64,000 nt of DNA. It comes from Phycisphaerae bacterium (GTDB lineage Bacteria > Planctomycetota > Phycisphaerae > Tepidisphaerales > Tepidisphaeraceae). Every line of letters begins with the position of its first letter. The first letter of the stretch is position 1. Positions 48,737 to 58,129 of the stretch are shown here, piece by piece. A program made the translations under genes and the position numbers. The stretch is from the NCBI GenBank assembly GCA_030448225.1, contig JAUJNJ010000010.1, forward strand, positions 1 through 64,000, given 5' to 3'. The notes beneath the pieces were generated by a model. That model ran no database searches, was not told the origin of the DNA, and was given only the letters and a program-made list of their open reading frames with translations.

Positions 48737-51057
48737 ATGATGCACAAGACGTCGAAGATGATCATCGGCGCCGCGGTGGCCGCGGCGTTGGGCGGATTCG
48801 GGCCGCACGCGTTCGCACAGTTTGATACCGAGTCCATTTCGAGCGGCAACTGGTCCGACACCAAGGACGACGCCGGGAACATCGTCTCGACGCGCTGGAG
48901 CTTGAACGAGCCGACGAACACCGCCGTCGGCTCGCCCAACGGCGCGGCGACGTTCGCGATCATCAACCAGGGTCACACGATCACGATCGATCAGCCGCGC
49001 GAAACCGCCCTGCGGGTCGACCTCGGCACCGGCACCGACCCGACCAACGTCGGCAACCTCGTGATGACCGCCGGCGACCTGACGATCAGCGAACCGGACG
49101 GCGACGCGGCTGGATCCTTCCCCTCGCTACGAGTCGGCGTCAGCTCGGTGGGTAACGCGACGATCACCAACGGGACGATCACCGCCGCCGACGAGGTCCT
49201 CGTCGGCTTCGGCCTCGACGCGTTCGGCGCCCCGGCGCCCGGCGTCGGCACGCTCACCATCGGCGGCGGCGGCGCGGGCACGTCGGCGACCGTCTCGGCC
49301 ACCGGCCGCGGCGTGGTCGTCGGCGTCTTCAACGGCGGCAAGGGCACCATCAACCTCAGGGAGGGCGGGACCCTCAACTCGTTCCGAAACCTCGACATCG
49401 GCCGCTTCCGCAACAACACCACCGGCCAACGCGCCAACGGCACGGTCAACATGACCGGCGGCACGATCAACGTCACCGCCGCCGGCGCAGACCTCACCGT
49501 CGGCTTCGCCGCCGACGGCCGGTTTGACGTCTCCGGCAACTCGGTCGTGAACGTCGCCGACAACCTCGTGATCGGCATCGATCCCGGACGCCCGCCAGCG
49601 GCGACGTCCCCGCTCGCCCCGCCTCCTCGGGCGTGGTGACGCAAGCCGGCGACTCGGTCCTGAACTTCCGCGAACTCCTCGTCGGCGAGCGCGGGTTCGG
49701 GAGCTACACGATGGAGTCCGGGACGATCAACGCCCGCGGGGCGATCATCCTCGGCCTGTTCGAGACGGCCAGGGGCACGTTCACGCACCGGGGCGGCACG
49801 ATCACCTCCAACGGCGCGGTGTTCGTCGGCTGGCGCGCGCCAGCACCTACACGCAGTCCGGCGGGTCGATTACCGCCAATGACTACCTCATCGGCACCGA
49901 CACGGCCGGCGACTACACGATGACCGGCGGCACGCTGAAGTCGGTCAACGTCATGTCGGTCGGCTTCGCGCGGTTCGGCACCGTGGTCGGCCGCGGGCGT
50001 TCACCCAATCCGCTGGCGACGTCGACGCGGGCGAACTGCTCATCGGGCGGCCGGCGAGGGCACCTACACCCTCAGCGGCACCGGGACGATCGACGCGGAC
50101 TCGCAGGTCAACGTCGGCACGTTCGACGCCGCGGTCGGCACGATGGTGCAGTCGGGCACGAGCCGCGTCACCGCCGGCGGGTTCCTCGTCGGCGAGAACG
50201 GCCGCGGCACCTACACGATCCGCGACACCGCGACCGTGAACGTCACCGGCGTCGGCGCGAACGGCCGCGGGTTCCCGTTCGGCCCCAACGGCGGCTTCGC
50301 CAACCTCGTCGTCGGCCGCAACGGCGCCGGCGGATCGGTGGGCGAGGGCCGGGTGAACCAGGAGGGCGGCACGATCAACGTCGCCACGAACGTGTTCGTC
50401 GGCGACCGCGACGACTCGAGCGGCACCTACCGCATCTCGGCCGGGCAGCTCAACGTCACGGGCAACCTCAACGTCGCCACCGCCCTGCAGAGCGACGCCA
50501 TCGCCGACGCCGACCGCACCGAGCCGACCGCCAGCGACGACCGCGAGTTCCAGTCGACCGGCGTGCGCGGGCGGTTCGAGGTCGTCGGCTCGGCCGGCGA
50601 CATCAACGTCACCAACCACCTGCTGGCCAACCCCGCCGACCGCAGCGCGTTCCGCAGCACGCCGGCCAGCGTGGCCGAGCTCGTGTTCGAGTTCGTCGGC
50701 AACGCGATCAGCGTGATCGACGTCGGCGGCGTGGCCGACCTCGACGGCGCGGTCATCGACATCGACAACGCCGTGCTGACGCCCGAGAGCCGCGTGAACC
50801 TCATCATCGCCCAGCGCGGGCTGGCCAACGCCGGCACGGTCGACGCGACCTCCGGCACGACCGAGAACGTCGGCACCGGCGAGATGTTCACGCTGGCGGC
50901 CGAGGATCAGGGGATCTACCGGCTCGACGTCGTGCCGTTCGGGACCGCCGGCGGCGAGATGCTCCAGGTGTCGGCCGTCCCCGAGCCGTCGGCGATCGCG
51001 CTGCTCGGCCTCGGCGGGCTGGGCCTTCTCCGCCGCCGTCGCGGCCGCGTCGCCTGA
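48737..51057 (+). CDS. PEP-CTERM protein with beta-strand repeats, frameshifted
   Basis: Exported repeat protein. ATG 48737 (with GGAG a few bases upstream) begins the signal MMHKTSKMIIGAAVAAALGG and cleavage after AFAQ; an in-frame GTG at 48725 is less likely. The body consists of repeating units of about 40-50 residues with the pattern GNATITNGTITAADEVLVG, GTVNMTGGTINVTAAG, FGSYTMESGTINARGAIILG, STYTQSGGSITANDYLIG, GTYTIRDTATVNVTG, typical of PEP-CTERM beta-helix proteins. The C-terminus is VPEPSAIALLGLGGLGLL followed by RRRRGR. Frame changes near 49600, 49842, 49995 and 50048 join the segments; 50050-51057 is clean. Directly downstream of a prepilin-like gene. Confidence 0.84.
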
Positions 51058-51097
51058 GGCGGCGCGCGCACCTGAAATGGTCCGGCTGAACTTTTTA

Positions 51098-51150
51098 GCT
51101 CCCCGCCGCGGTCGTCGCGCGATCGACGTCCGCGGCGGGGAGTCTCTTTA
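51098..51150 (+). terminator. Rho-independent-like terminator after PEP-CTERM gene
   Basis: CTCCCCGCCGCGG (51099-51111) pairs perfectly with CCGCGGCGGGGAG (51130-51142) around an 18-base loop and is followed by TCTCTTTA. It lies 40 bases after the PEP-CTERM stop. Confidence 0.8.
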
Positions 51151-51183
51151 GAGCTTCGAAGAGCGCCGGCGGCGCGAGCGGTG

Positions 51184-51256
51184 TTATCCTGAGCGCGGCG
51201 AAGGATCTCCCGTGGTGCCTACGGGGCCCGCGGGAGATCCTTCGGAGTACCTCAGG
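51184..51256. repeat. Dispersed CCTGAGCGCGGCGAAGGATC inverted repeat
   Basis: CCTGAGCG...GGATCTCCCG (51188-51212) faces CGGGAGATCCTTCGGAGTAC followed by CTCAGG (51231-51256), an imperfect 25-base stem with an 18-base loop. Related copies are at 57878-57905 and, divergent, at 35396-35491. Confidence 0.65.
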
Positions 51257-51471
51257 TTTACAAGGCTGCGTTTCGAGTAGCTTTTGAAGCTCTTAGTGGC
51301 GAGCGCGCCGCGGCGCCGGCGACGCGGGTCGTGTCGGGCGTTGCATCCCCGCCGCGTTCGACAAGAATGGGACGTCGTGCATTGGACTTCCGTCGCGCGC
51401 GACCCGCGCGCGTGCGGCACCGGCGTGAAGTGCCGGGTCGCGTGGGCTGTTCGAGGCAATCCGAGGTGGAA

Positions 51472-54400
51472 ATGAATCTGTCTGGCTCCCGCGGCACCGC
51501 CGCGCTGTTCGCCGTTGTTCTGGTCGCGCTCGTCGCCGCCACCCCCGCCGCGGCCGCCGGCCCGAAGGGCGTGGCGCCCGTAGGGGCCGACGGGCAGCGG
51601 GTGAACCTGGACTTCGAGGCCGGCTCGCTCGACGGCTGGACCGCGACCGGCGACGCGTTCGCGAAGCAGCCGATGAAGGGCGACACCGTCGCGCCCCGCC
51701 GCAAGGACCAAAAGAGCGGCCACCAGGGCGAGTACTGGGTCGGCGGGTTCGAGGCCGTCGGCGATGACGCGACCGGCACGCTCAGCAGCCGGCCGTTCAA
51801 GGTCGACAAGCGCTGGGGCAGCTTCCTCATCGGCGGCGGCGCGTGGTTCGAGACGCGGGTGGAACTCGTCCGCGCCGACACGAACCGCGTCGTCTTCCGC
51901 TACTCTGCCTACGACGGCGAGACGCTCCGGCCGGTCGTCGTCGACTTCGGCAAGCACGTCGGGCGGGAGTTCTTCGTCCGCCTCGTCGACGAGCGCAAGG
52001 GCCACTGGGGCCACCTGAACTTCGACACCTTCCTGCTGTACGACGGGCGCCCCCAACTGGCCAACGCCCTGCCGGGCAAGCCCGCCACCCCCCCGCCGGC
52101 GCCGGACGTCGTCGCGCACGCGGGCGTGAAGCCGGACGAGGCGGTGGCGGCGATGACGATGCCGGACGGCTTCCGCGCCACGCTGTTCGCGGCCGAGCCG
52201 GACGTCGTGCAGCCCATCGCGTTCACCACCGACGCCCGCGGGCGCGTCTGGGTCGCGCAGTGCGTGACCTACCCGGTGCGCCAGCCCGAGGGGCAGGGCA
52301 AGGACAGCATCATCATCCTCGAGGACACCGACGGTGACGGCCGGCACGACAAGCGCACGGTCTTCGCCGAGAAGCTCAACCTCGTCAGCGGGATCGAGGT
52401 CGGCTTCGGCGGCGTGTGGGTCGGGGCGGCGCCCTACCTGCTGTTCATCCCCGACGCCGACCGCGACGACCGTCCCGACGGTCCGCCGCAGGTGATGCTC
52501 GACGGGTGGGCGTACCAGGACACGCACGAGATGCTCAACACGTTCGCCTGGGGCCCCGACGGGTGGCTCTACGGCTGCCACGGCGTGTTCACGCACTCGA
52601 ACGTCGGCCGCCCCGGCGCGAGCGACGCCGAGCGGCAGCGCATCAACGCCGGCATCTGGCGCTTCCACCCCACGAAGCACGTGTTCGAGGTCTTCGCCGA
52701 GGGCACGAGCAATCCGTGGGGCCTGGACTTCAACGACCAGGGACAGATGTTCATCGAGGCGTGCGTGATCCCGCACTTCTGGCACGTCATCCAGGGCGCG
52801 CACTACCAGCGGCAGGCGGGCACGCACTTCAACCCGTACGTGTTCGACGACATCAAGCAGCACGGCGACCACGTCCACTACGCCGGCAACCAGGGCCCCC
52901 ACGCCGGCAACGGCCGCTCCGACACCGCGGGCGGCGGGCACGCGCACTCGGGCGCGATGGTCTACCTCGGCGGGTCGTGGCCCGAGCAGTACCGCAACCA
53001 GCTCTTCCTCGGGAACATCCACGGCCAGCGCATCAACATGGACATCCCCGAGCCCAAGGGCTCCGGGTACGTCGGCAAGCACGGGCCCGACTTCCTGAAC
53101 TTCAACGACCGCTGGTCGCAGGTGGTGAACTTCCGCTACGACCAGGACGGCAGCGTCTACTTCATCGACTGGTACGACGAGGAGCAGTGCCACACGCCCA
53201 ACGAGGCCGCGCACGACCGCACGAACGGGCGGATCTACAAGCTGGCGTACGGCGACACGAAGATGACGACGACGGCCGACCTCGCCAAGGCGACCGACGC
53301 GGAGTTGCTGAACCTCCAGCTCCACAAGAATGACTGGCACGTCCGCGCCGCCCGCCGATTGCTCCAGGAGCGCGCGGCGGCCGGGAAGCTCGACGAGACT
53401 GTCCGCCTCGGGCTGATCTCGATGATCGACAAGAGCCCCGACGAGACGCGGCAGCTCCGCGCCCTGTGGGCGCTGCACGTGACGGGGGGCGTGCCGGCGG
53501 AGGTGGCGACGTCGATCCTGCGGAGCGCGGCGGCGGCGGCGAAGTCGCCGTACCTCGTGGCGTGGACGATCCAATTGCTCGCCGAGGACGGCAAGCCGTC
53601 GGCCGAGGCGCTGACGGAGTTCGCCCGGCTGGCGAAGGAGTCGACGTCGCCGGTCGTGCGGCTGTACCTCGCGTCGGCCCTGAAGCGCATCCCGGCCGAG
53701 CGGCGGTGGGACGTGCTGGCGGGCCTGCTCGGCCGCAGCGAGGACGCGACGGACCATAACCTGCCGCTGATGTACTGGTACGCCCACGAGCCCCTTGCCG
53801 CCGCCGACCCGGGGCGCGCGCTCGCGGCCGCGCGGGCGGCGAAGATCCCGAACATCCTGGCGTTCACCGTCCGCCGCATCGCCGCGATGGAGGGCGACGC
53901 GCCGATCGCCGCGCTCACCGGCGCGCTCGCCGGCGTCTCGGACGAGTCGCAGCAGGTGGAGATCCTGCGCGGCATCAACGAGGCGCTGCGCGGCCGCCGC
54001 AGCATGAAGATGCCGCCGACGTGGGCCGAGACGGAACGGGTGCTCGCCCGGAGCGCCAACCCGGCGGTGGCGGCGCCGGCGAGGGCCCTGGGCGTCGTCA
54101 CGTTCGGCAGCCCCGCGCGCTGTCGATGTTGAAGGAGACGCTGACCGATCCGACCGCCGAGGTCCGCGAGCGCCGCGCGCGCGCTCGAGGCGCTCCTGAA
54201 CGCGAAGGTGCCGACGCTGGCGCCGCTGCTGCAAGACCTGCTGAAGGACGTGGCCCTCCGCGCGCCGCCCTCCGCGGTCTGGCCGCCTTCGAGGAACCGA
54301 CGACCGCCAAGGCGATCCTGGCGAACTACGCGTCGTTCACGCCGGAGGAGAAGAAGGACGCGCTGACGACGCTCAGCGCGCGCGTCGAGTCGGCGGGCGT

Positions 54401-55602
54401 GCTGCTCGCGGCGATCGAGGGCGGCGCCGCCGGCATCGCGCCGAAGGACGTGTCGGCCGACATCGTCCGCCAGCTCCGCAACCTCCAGAGCCGCCGAGAT
54501 CGACAAGCGCGTCGAGAAGGCCTGGGGCGTGATGCGGGCGACGCCGGAGGACAAGCTGAACCGGATGGCGCAGGTCCGGAAGATGGTCGAAGGGCCCGGC
54601 GTCCCCGCGGGCAACGCGTCGCACGGCCGCAAGGCTGTACGCGAAGACCTGCATGCAGTGCCACACGCTGTTCGACACCGGCGGCAAGGTCGGCCCTGAC
54701 ATCACCGGCGCCAACCGCGGCGACCTCGCCTACCTGCTGGAGAACATCATCGACCCGAACGCGGTTATTCCCATTGATTACCAGTTATCCATCGTGCAGA
54801 CGAAGGACCTGCGGGTGGTCGACGGGATCATCAAGAAGCAGGACCAGAACGCGCTGACGATCGTCACCACCGCCGAGACGCTCACGCTGCCCCAGTCGGA
54901 GATCAGGCGGGTGAAGCCGAGCACGATGTCGATGATGCCCGAGGGCCTGCTCGACGGCATGACGGAGCAGGACGTGCGCGACCTGTTCGCCTACCTCCGC
55001 AGCCCCAGCCAGGTGCCGCTGGCCGCGACGGCCGACGCGGCCAAGGCGTTCTTCAACGGCAAGGATCTGACCGGCTGGGAGGGCAACCGCGAGGTGTGGT
55101 CGGTGCAGAACGGGGAACTCGTCGGCAAGACCGAGAAGGGCCTGAAGCTGCAACGACTTCCTCCGGAACCAGCTCGCCGTCGGCGACTTCCGCCTCGTCG
55201 TGAAGGTGAAGCTCGTGCCCAACGGTGAGAACAGCGGCATCCAGTTCCGCAGCGAGGCCGATCGAGGGCGGCGAGATGCGCGGCTGCCAGGCCGACATGG
55301 GGGCCGGCTGGTGGGGCAAGCTTTACGAGGAAAGCGCCCGCGGTCTCCTCTGGGACAAGGGCGGCGACCGGTTCGTGAAGGCCGAGGACTGGAACACCTA
55401 CGAGATCCTCGCCGTCGGCAGCAAGATCCGCACGGCCCTCAACGGCAACCTCTGCGTCGACCTCGACGACCCGAAGGTCGCCCGCAACGGCGTCATCGCC
55501 GTGCAGGTTCACTCGGGCGGCCCGACCGAAGTGCGGTTCAAAGACTTCCAGCTCGAGCTCAACCCGAAGTTCGAGATGAAGACGGTCAAGGCGCAGCAGT
55601 AG
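51472..55602 (+). CDS. PVC-type membrane-bound dehydrogenase with HEAT, cytochrome and DUF1080 domains, frameshifted near the end
   Basis: ATG 51472 follows GAGGTGG and starts a signal peptide (ALFAVVLVALVAATPAAAA). Domains: a jelly-roll-like N-terminal section (LDFEAGSLDGWTATGDAF); a glucose/sorbosone-dehydrogenase-like propeller from about residue 230 (FRATLFAAEPDVVQPIAFTT, EDTDGDGRHDKRTVF, SNPWGLDFNDQGQMF, SVYFIDWYDEEQCHTPN); HEAT-like repeats from about 605; heme motif CMQCH (54650-54664) with GGKVGPDITGANR; the MMPEGLLDGMTEQDVRDL block; and a C-terminal DUF1080/3-ketoglycoside hydrolase-like domain (FFNGKDLTGWEG, GENSGIQFRSEA, WGKLYEESARG). Frame changes occur near 54118, 54178, 54262, 54492, 54633, 55153 and 55260; the first 2.6 kb is clean. 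Expected role: periplasmic sugar oxidation passing electrons to the heme, with the DUF1080 domain acting on the oxidised sugar. Confidence 0.88.
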
Positions 55603-55921
55603 CGGCGTGGTCGAAGGGAACATCGAGGGGCGGGGGCACCGCAGCGCCGCCGTCCGCCGTTGACTGCGAGCCGGCGTGGGTCGGGCGCGGGGGCGGAGGC
55701 GTTTCCTCATCAGCCAAAAACATGTCGCGGCTATGAAGGGTCATTCTGCCGACGTGGATCTGACGTGTCCGGCGCGTTCGGACCGGCGACACCCGCTCGG
55801 CCGTCGTCGTCAACTCGCCGCCGCCGCTCGGATCGGGTCTGGGGATTCGAGCGGGCGTGGCCGACATCCGCCGTCGTTGCCGCCACGGTTGCTAGGCGTC
55901 GGTGACGCAGGAGAGCGCCCA

Positions 55922-57661
55922 ATGAATCGCCGCCACTTCCTCACTACCGCCGGTGCCGCGCGCAACTGTTCCCTTCATTCCCGATGCCGCCGGGCAGGCC
56001 GATCCGCCGGCACCCGCCCCGGGCGCGTGGCGGATCGCCGCCGAAGGCGGCTCGTCTTCGAACACGCCGACAAGTGGACGAAGGCCGTCGGTGCCGCGGA
56101 GCAACTGCGGGCGGCGGGCTTCGAGGTGGGCGACCTGCCGCTCGACCGCTCGCCCTACCGCCTCGACGCCGACCTGATCTTCCTCGGCTCCTTCGCGAGC
56201 GAGAGCCCGGCGTACAAAGCCTACATGCGCGAGCACGCGCAGGAACTGTACCGCTTCGTCGACCGCGGCAAGGTGCTCGTGCAGATGGCGCAGGCGGATC
56301 AGACCGAGGCGGTCCCGCCGTTCCTGCCGTCGACGCATGGCGCGAAGCGCGACGAGCCGGACTACCCGCAGGCGTTCATCGTGTCGCCCGATCACCCGCT
56401 GGCCAAGGGGCTGCCGCACGACGGCGGCGTCGTCCGCTTCGACCGCAAGGACCGCCGCACGATCTGGGAGGCGTTCGTCGAACAGGGCGGCTTCGAGGTG
56501 ATCGTGGCGGCCGAACCCGAGGCGGTTCACCCGGGGTTGATGGAGGGCGCCTACGGCCAAGGCCGGATCGTCCTGGCGGCGATGGACTTCGACAAGCTCA
56601 AGTTCGTCGGCGGCGGCGAGTACGCGACGGCGGCGCAGCGGGCGTTTGCCGCCGCGTTCTTCAAGAATCTCCGCGACCACGCGCTCAACGTGCGCGACCG
56701 CACGACGCGCGCCCTCGACGTCACGCCGAGCCCGCAGACCGCACAGGAGCACGTGCCCGGCTCGTGGACGCTGGCGGTCCTGCCGGACACGCAGGTCTAC
56801 GCGCTGCGGTTCCCCGGCCTGTTCTCGATGCAGACGAGCTGGGTCGCGCGCAACCGCGAGCGGCTCGACATCCGCTACGCACTGCACCTCGGCGACGTCA
56901 CGAACAACAACACGCGCCGGGAGTGGGAGAACGCCCGCGACGCGCTCGAGTTGATTCACGGCCGCGTCCCGTTGGCGATCGTCACCGGCAACCACGACCA
57001 CGGCCCCAGCGGCGACGCCTCGACGCGCGACACGCACTTCAACGAGTACTGGCCGCTGGCGCGCAGCCGGTCGCAGCCGACGTTCGGCGGCTCGATGCGC
57101 GAGGAGGACCACAACAACACGTTCCACCTGTTCGAGGCCGGCGGCGGGAAGTGGATCGTGGTCGCGCTCGAGTGGTCGCCCCGCGACGAGACGGTCGCGT
57201 GGGCGAACGAGGTGATGTCGAAGCACGCCGGCCCCGCCGCCGGGGGCCGCCGCGGCATCCTGATCACGCACGCGTACCTCAACAACAACGACCGTCGGTA
57301 CGACCACACGGACGCCGCGCACCCGCAGGACTTCAACCCCCACGAGTACCGCACGCCGGGCTCGAAGAACGACGGCGAGCAGCTCTGGCAGAAGCTCGTC
57401 CGCCGCCACGACTTCGCGCTCGTGCTCAACGGCCACGTCCTCGGCGACGGCACCGGCTACCTCGCGAGCAAGACCGACGCCGGCCGGACCTGCCACCAGA
57501 TGCTGTCGAACTACCAGATGCGCGCGCTCGGCGGCGAAGGGTACCTCCGCCTCGTGGAGTTCCGGCCGGACGGCAAGACCGCGCAGGTCAAGACGTACTC
57601 CCCCCTGTACGAGAAGTACATGCTCAGCGCCGACCAGCAGTACTCCTTCGAACTCGACTGA
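55922..57661 (+). CDS. Tat-exported metallophosphoesterase with N-terminal GATase-like domain, two compensating frame changes
   Basis: ATG 55922 follows AGGAGAG and starts a Tat signal (MNRRHFLTTAGAA). Frame changes near 55962 and 56048 cancel, after which the frame is clean for 1.6 kb. Residues about 45-270 (RLVFEHADKWTKAVGAAEQL, DLIFLGSFASESPAYKAY, GVVRFDRKDRRTIWEAF, GQGRIVLAAMDFDKLKF) look like a glutamine-amidotransferase/ThuA-like Rossmann domain without an obvious catalytic Cys. The phosphoesterase part has LPDTQVYA, LHLGDVTNNN, TGNHDHG and ITHAYLNNN, but the last motif reads LNGHVLGDG rather than GHxH. Secreted phosphodiesterase or phosphatase is likely. It starts 320 bases after the PVC dehydrogenase gene on the same strand and ends before a perfect 14-bp terminator stem. 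Confidence 0.86.
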   Translation: MNRRHFLTTAGAARNCSLHSRCRRAGRSAGTRPGRVADRRRRRLVFEHADKWTKAVGAAEQLRAAGFEVGDLPLDRSPYRLDADLIFLGSFASESPAYKAYMREHAQELYRFVDRGKVLVQMAQADQTEAVPPFLPSTHGAKRDEPDYPQAFIVSPDHPLAKGLPHDGGVVRFDRKDRRTIWEAFVEQGGFEVIVAAEPEAVHPGLMEGAYGQGRIVLAAMDFDKLKFVGGGEYATAAQRAFAAAFFKNLRDHALNVRDRTTRALDVTPSPQTAQEHVPGSWTLAVLPDTQVYALRFPGLFSMQTSWVARNRERLDIRYALHLGDVTNNNTRREWENARDALELIHGRVPLAIVTGNHDHGPSGDASTRDTHFNEYWPLARSRSQPTFGGSMREEDHNNTFHLFEAGGGKWIVVALEWSPRDETVAWANEVMSKHAGPAAGGRRGILITHAYLNNNDRRYDHTDAAHPQDFNPHEYRTPGSKNDGEQLWQKLVRRHDFALVLNGHVLGDGTGYLASKTDAGRTCHQMLSNYQMRALGGEGYLRLVEFRPDGKTAQVKTYSPLYEKYMLSADQQYSFELD

Positions 57662-57877
57662 CCGGCCCCGACCAATCGTGCGAGACCCCGACGACCCGGC
57701 ACGCGGGGTCGCGAGTGGCCGCGTGTTTGCGTCCCCTCACGCGCCGGAGTCGGCCACAAGCGCGCGGCAGAGCGAGCGACCACACGCGTGCCCGCGGCAA
57801 CTCGAACTCGGACCAACTCGTTGCGGTCGGGTTCGGACGACTTCGCATCAGCACATCGCGGGAGCCGTTCCGCTCCT

Positions 57878-57905
57878 CCTGAGCGCGGCTCAGGATCTCC
57901 CGCGG
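57878..57905. repeat. Short copy of dispersed CCTGAGCG...GGATCTCCCG repeat
   Basis: CCTGAGCGCGGCTCAGGATC followed by TCCCGCGG matches the left half of the repeat at 51184; internally CCTGAGCGCGGCTCAGG is an almost perfect hairpin. Confidence 0.55.
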
Positions 57906-58020
57906 TCCGGGCGGCCGCGAGCGCTCCTCTGCTGCGCGGAGAATGATACGCGCCCGATCCATTCCACGCGGAGATGCGATTCGCTCTGGCGGGATCACGA
58001 TCGGGCTCGGTGCGCGCGGC

Positions 58021-58060
58021 GAACGGCCTCCCGCTGACTCGCGGGAGGCCGTTCCTTTTC
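58021..58060 (+). terminator. Perfect 14-bp hairpin terminator
   Basis: GAACGGCCTCCCGC (58021-58034) and GCGGGAGGCCGTTC (58041-58054) pair perfectly around TGACTC and are followed by CTTTTC. The T-tract favours the plus-strand metallophosphoesterase transcript; the stem may also stop the convergent PEP-CTERM transcript. Confidence 0.8.
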
Positions 58061-58129
58061 GCTCGTTGGTGTTGTCGCCGGCCGCGCCGGATCCTGTTCC
58101 GCCACGGCACGACCCGGTTTCGCCGTCGC

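Larger units (their letters stand above)
51058..51471. other. Intergenic region with terminator and dispersed repeat
   Basis: Holds the terminator at 51098-51150 and the inverted repeat at 51184-51256. GAGGTGG just before 51472 is the ribosome-binding site of the PVC dehydrogenase gene. No supportable gene. Confidence 0.55.
57662..58129. other. Intergenic region between convergent genes
   Basis: Contains a short copy of the CCTGAGCG repeat (57878-57905) and the terminator at 58021-58060. Open frames here are arginine-rich and unsupported. Confidence 0.55.
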
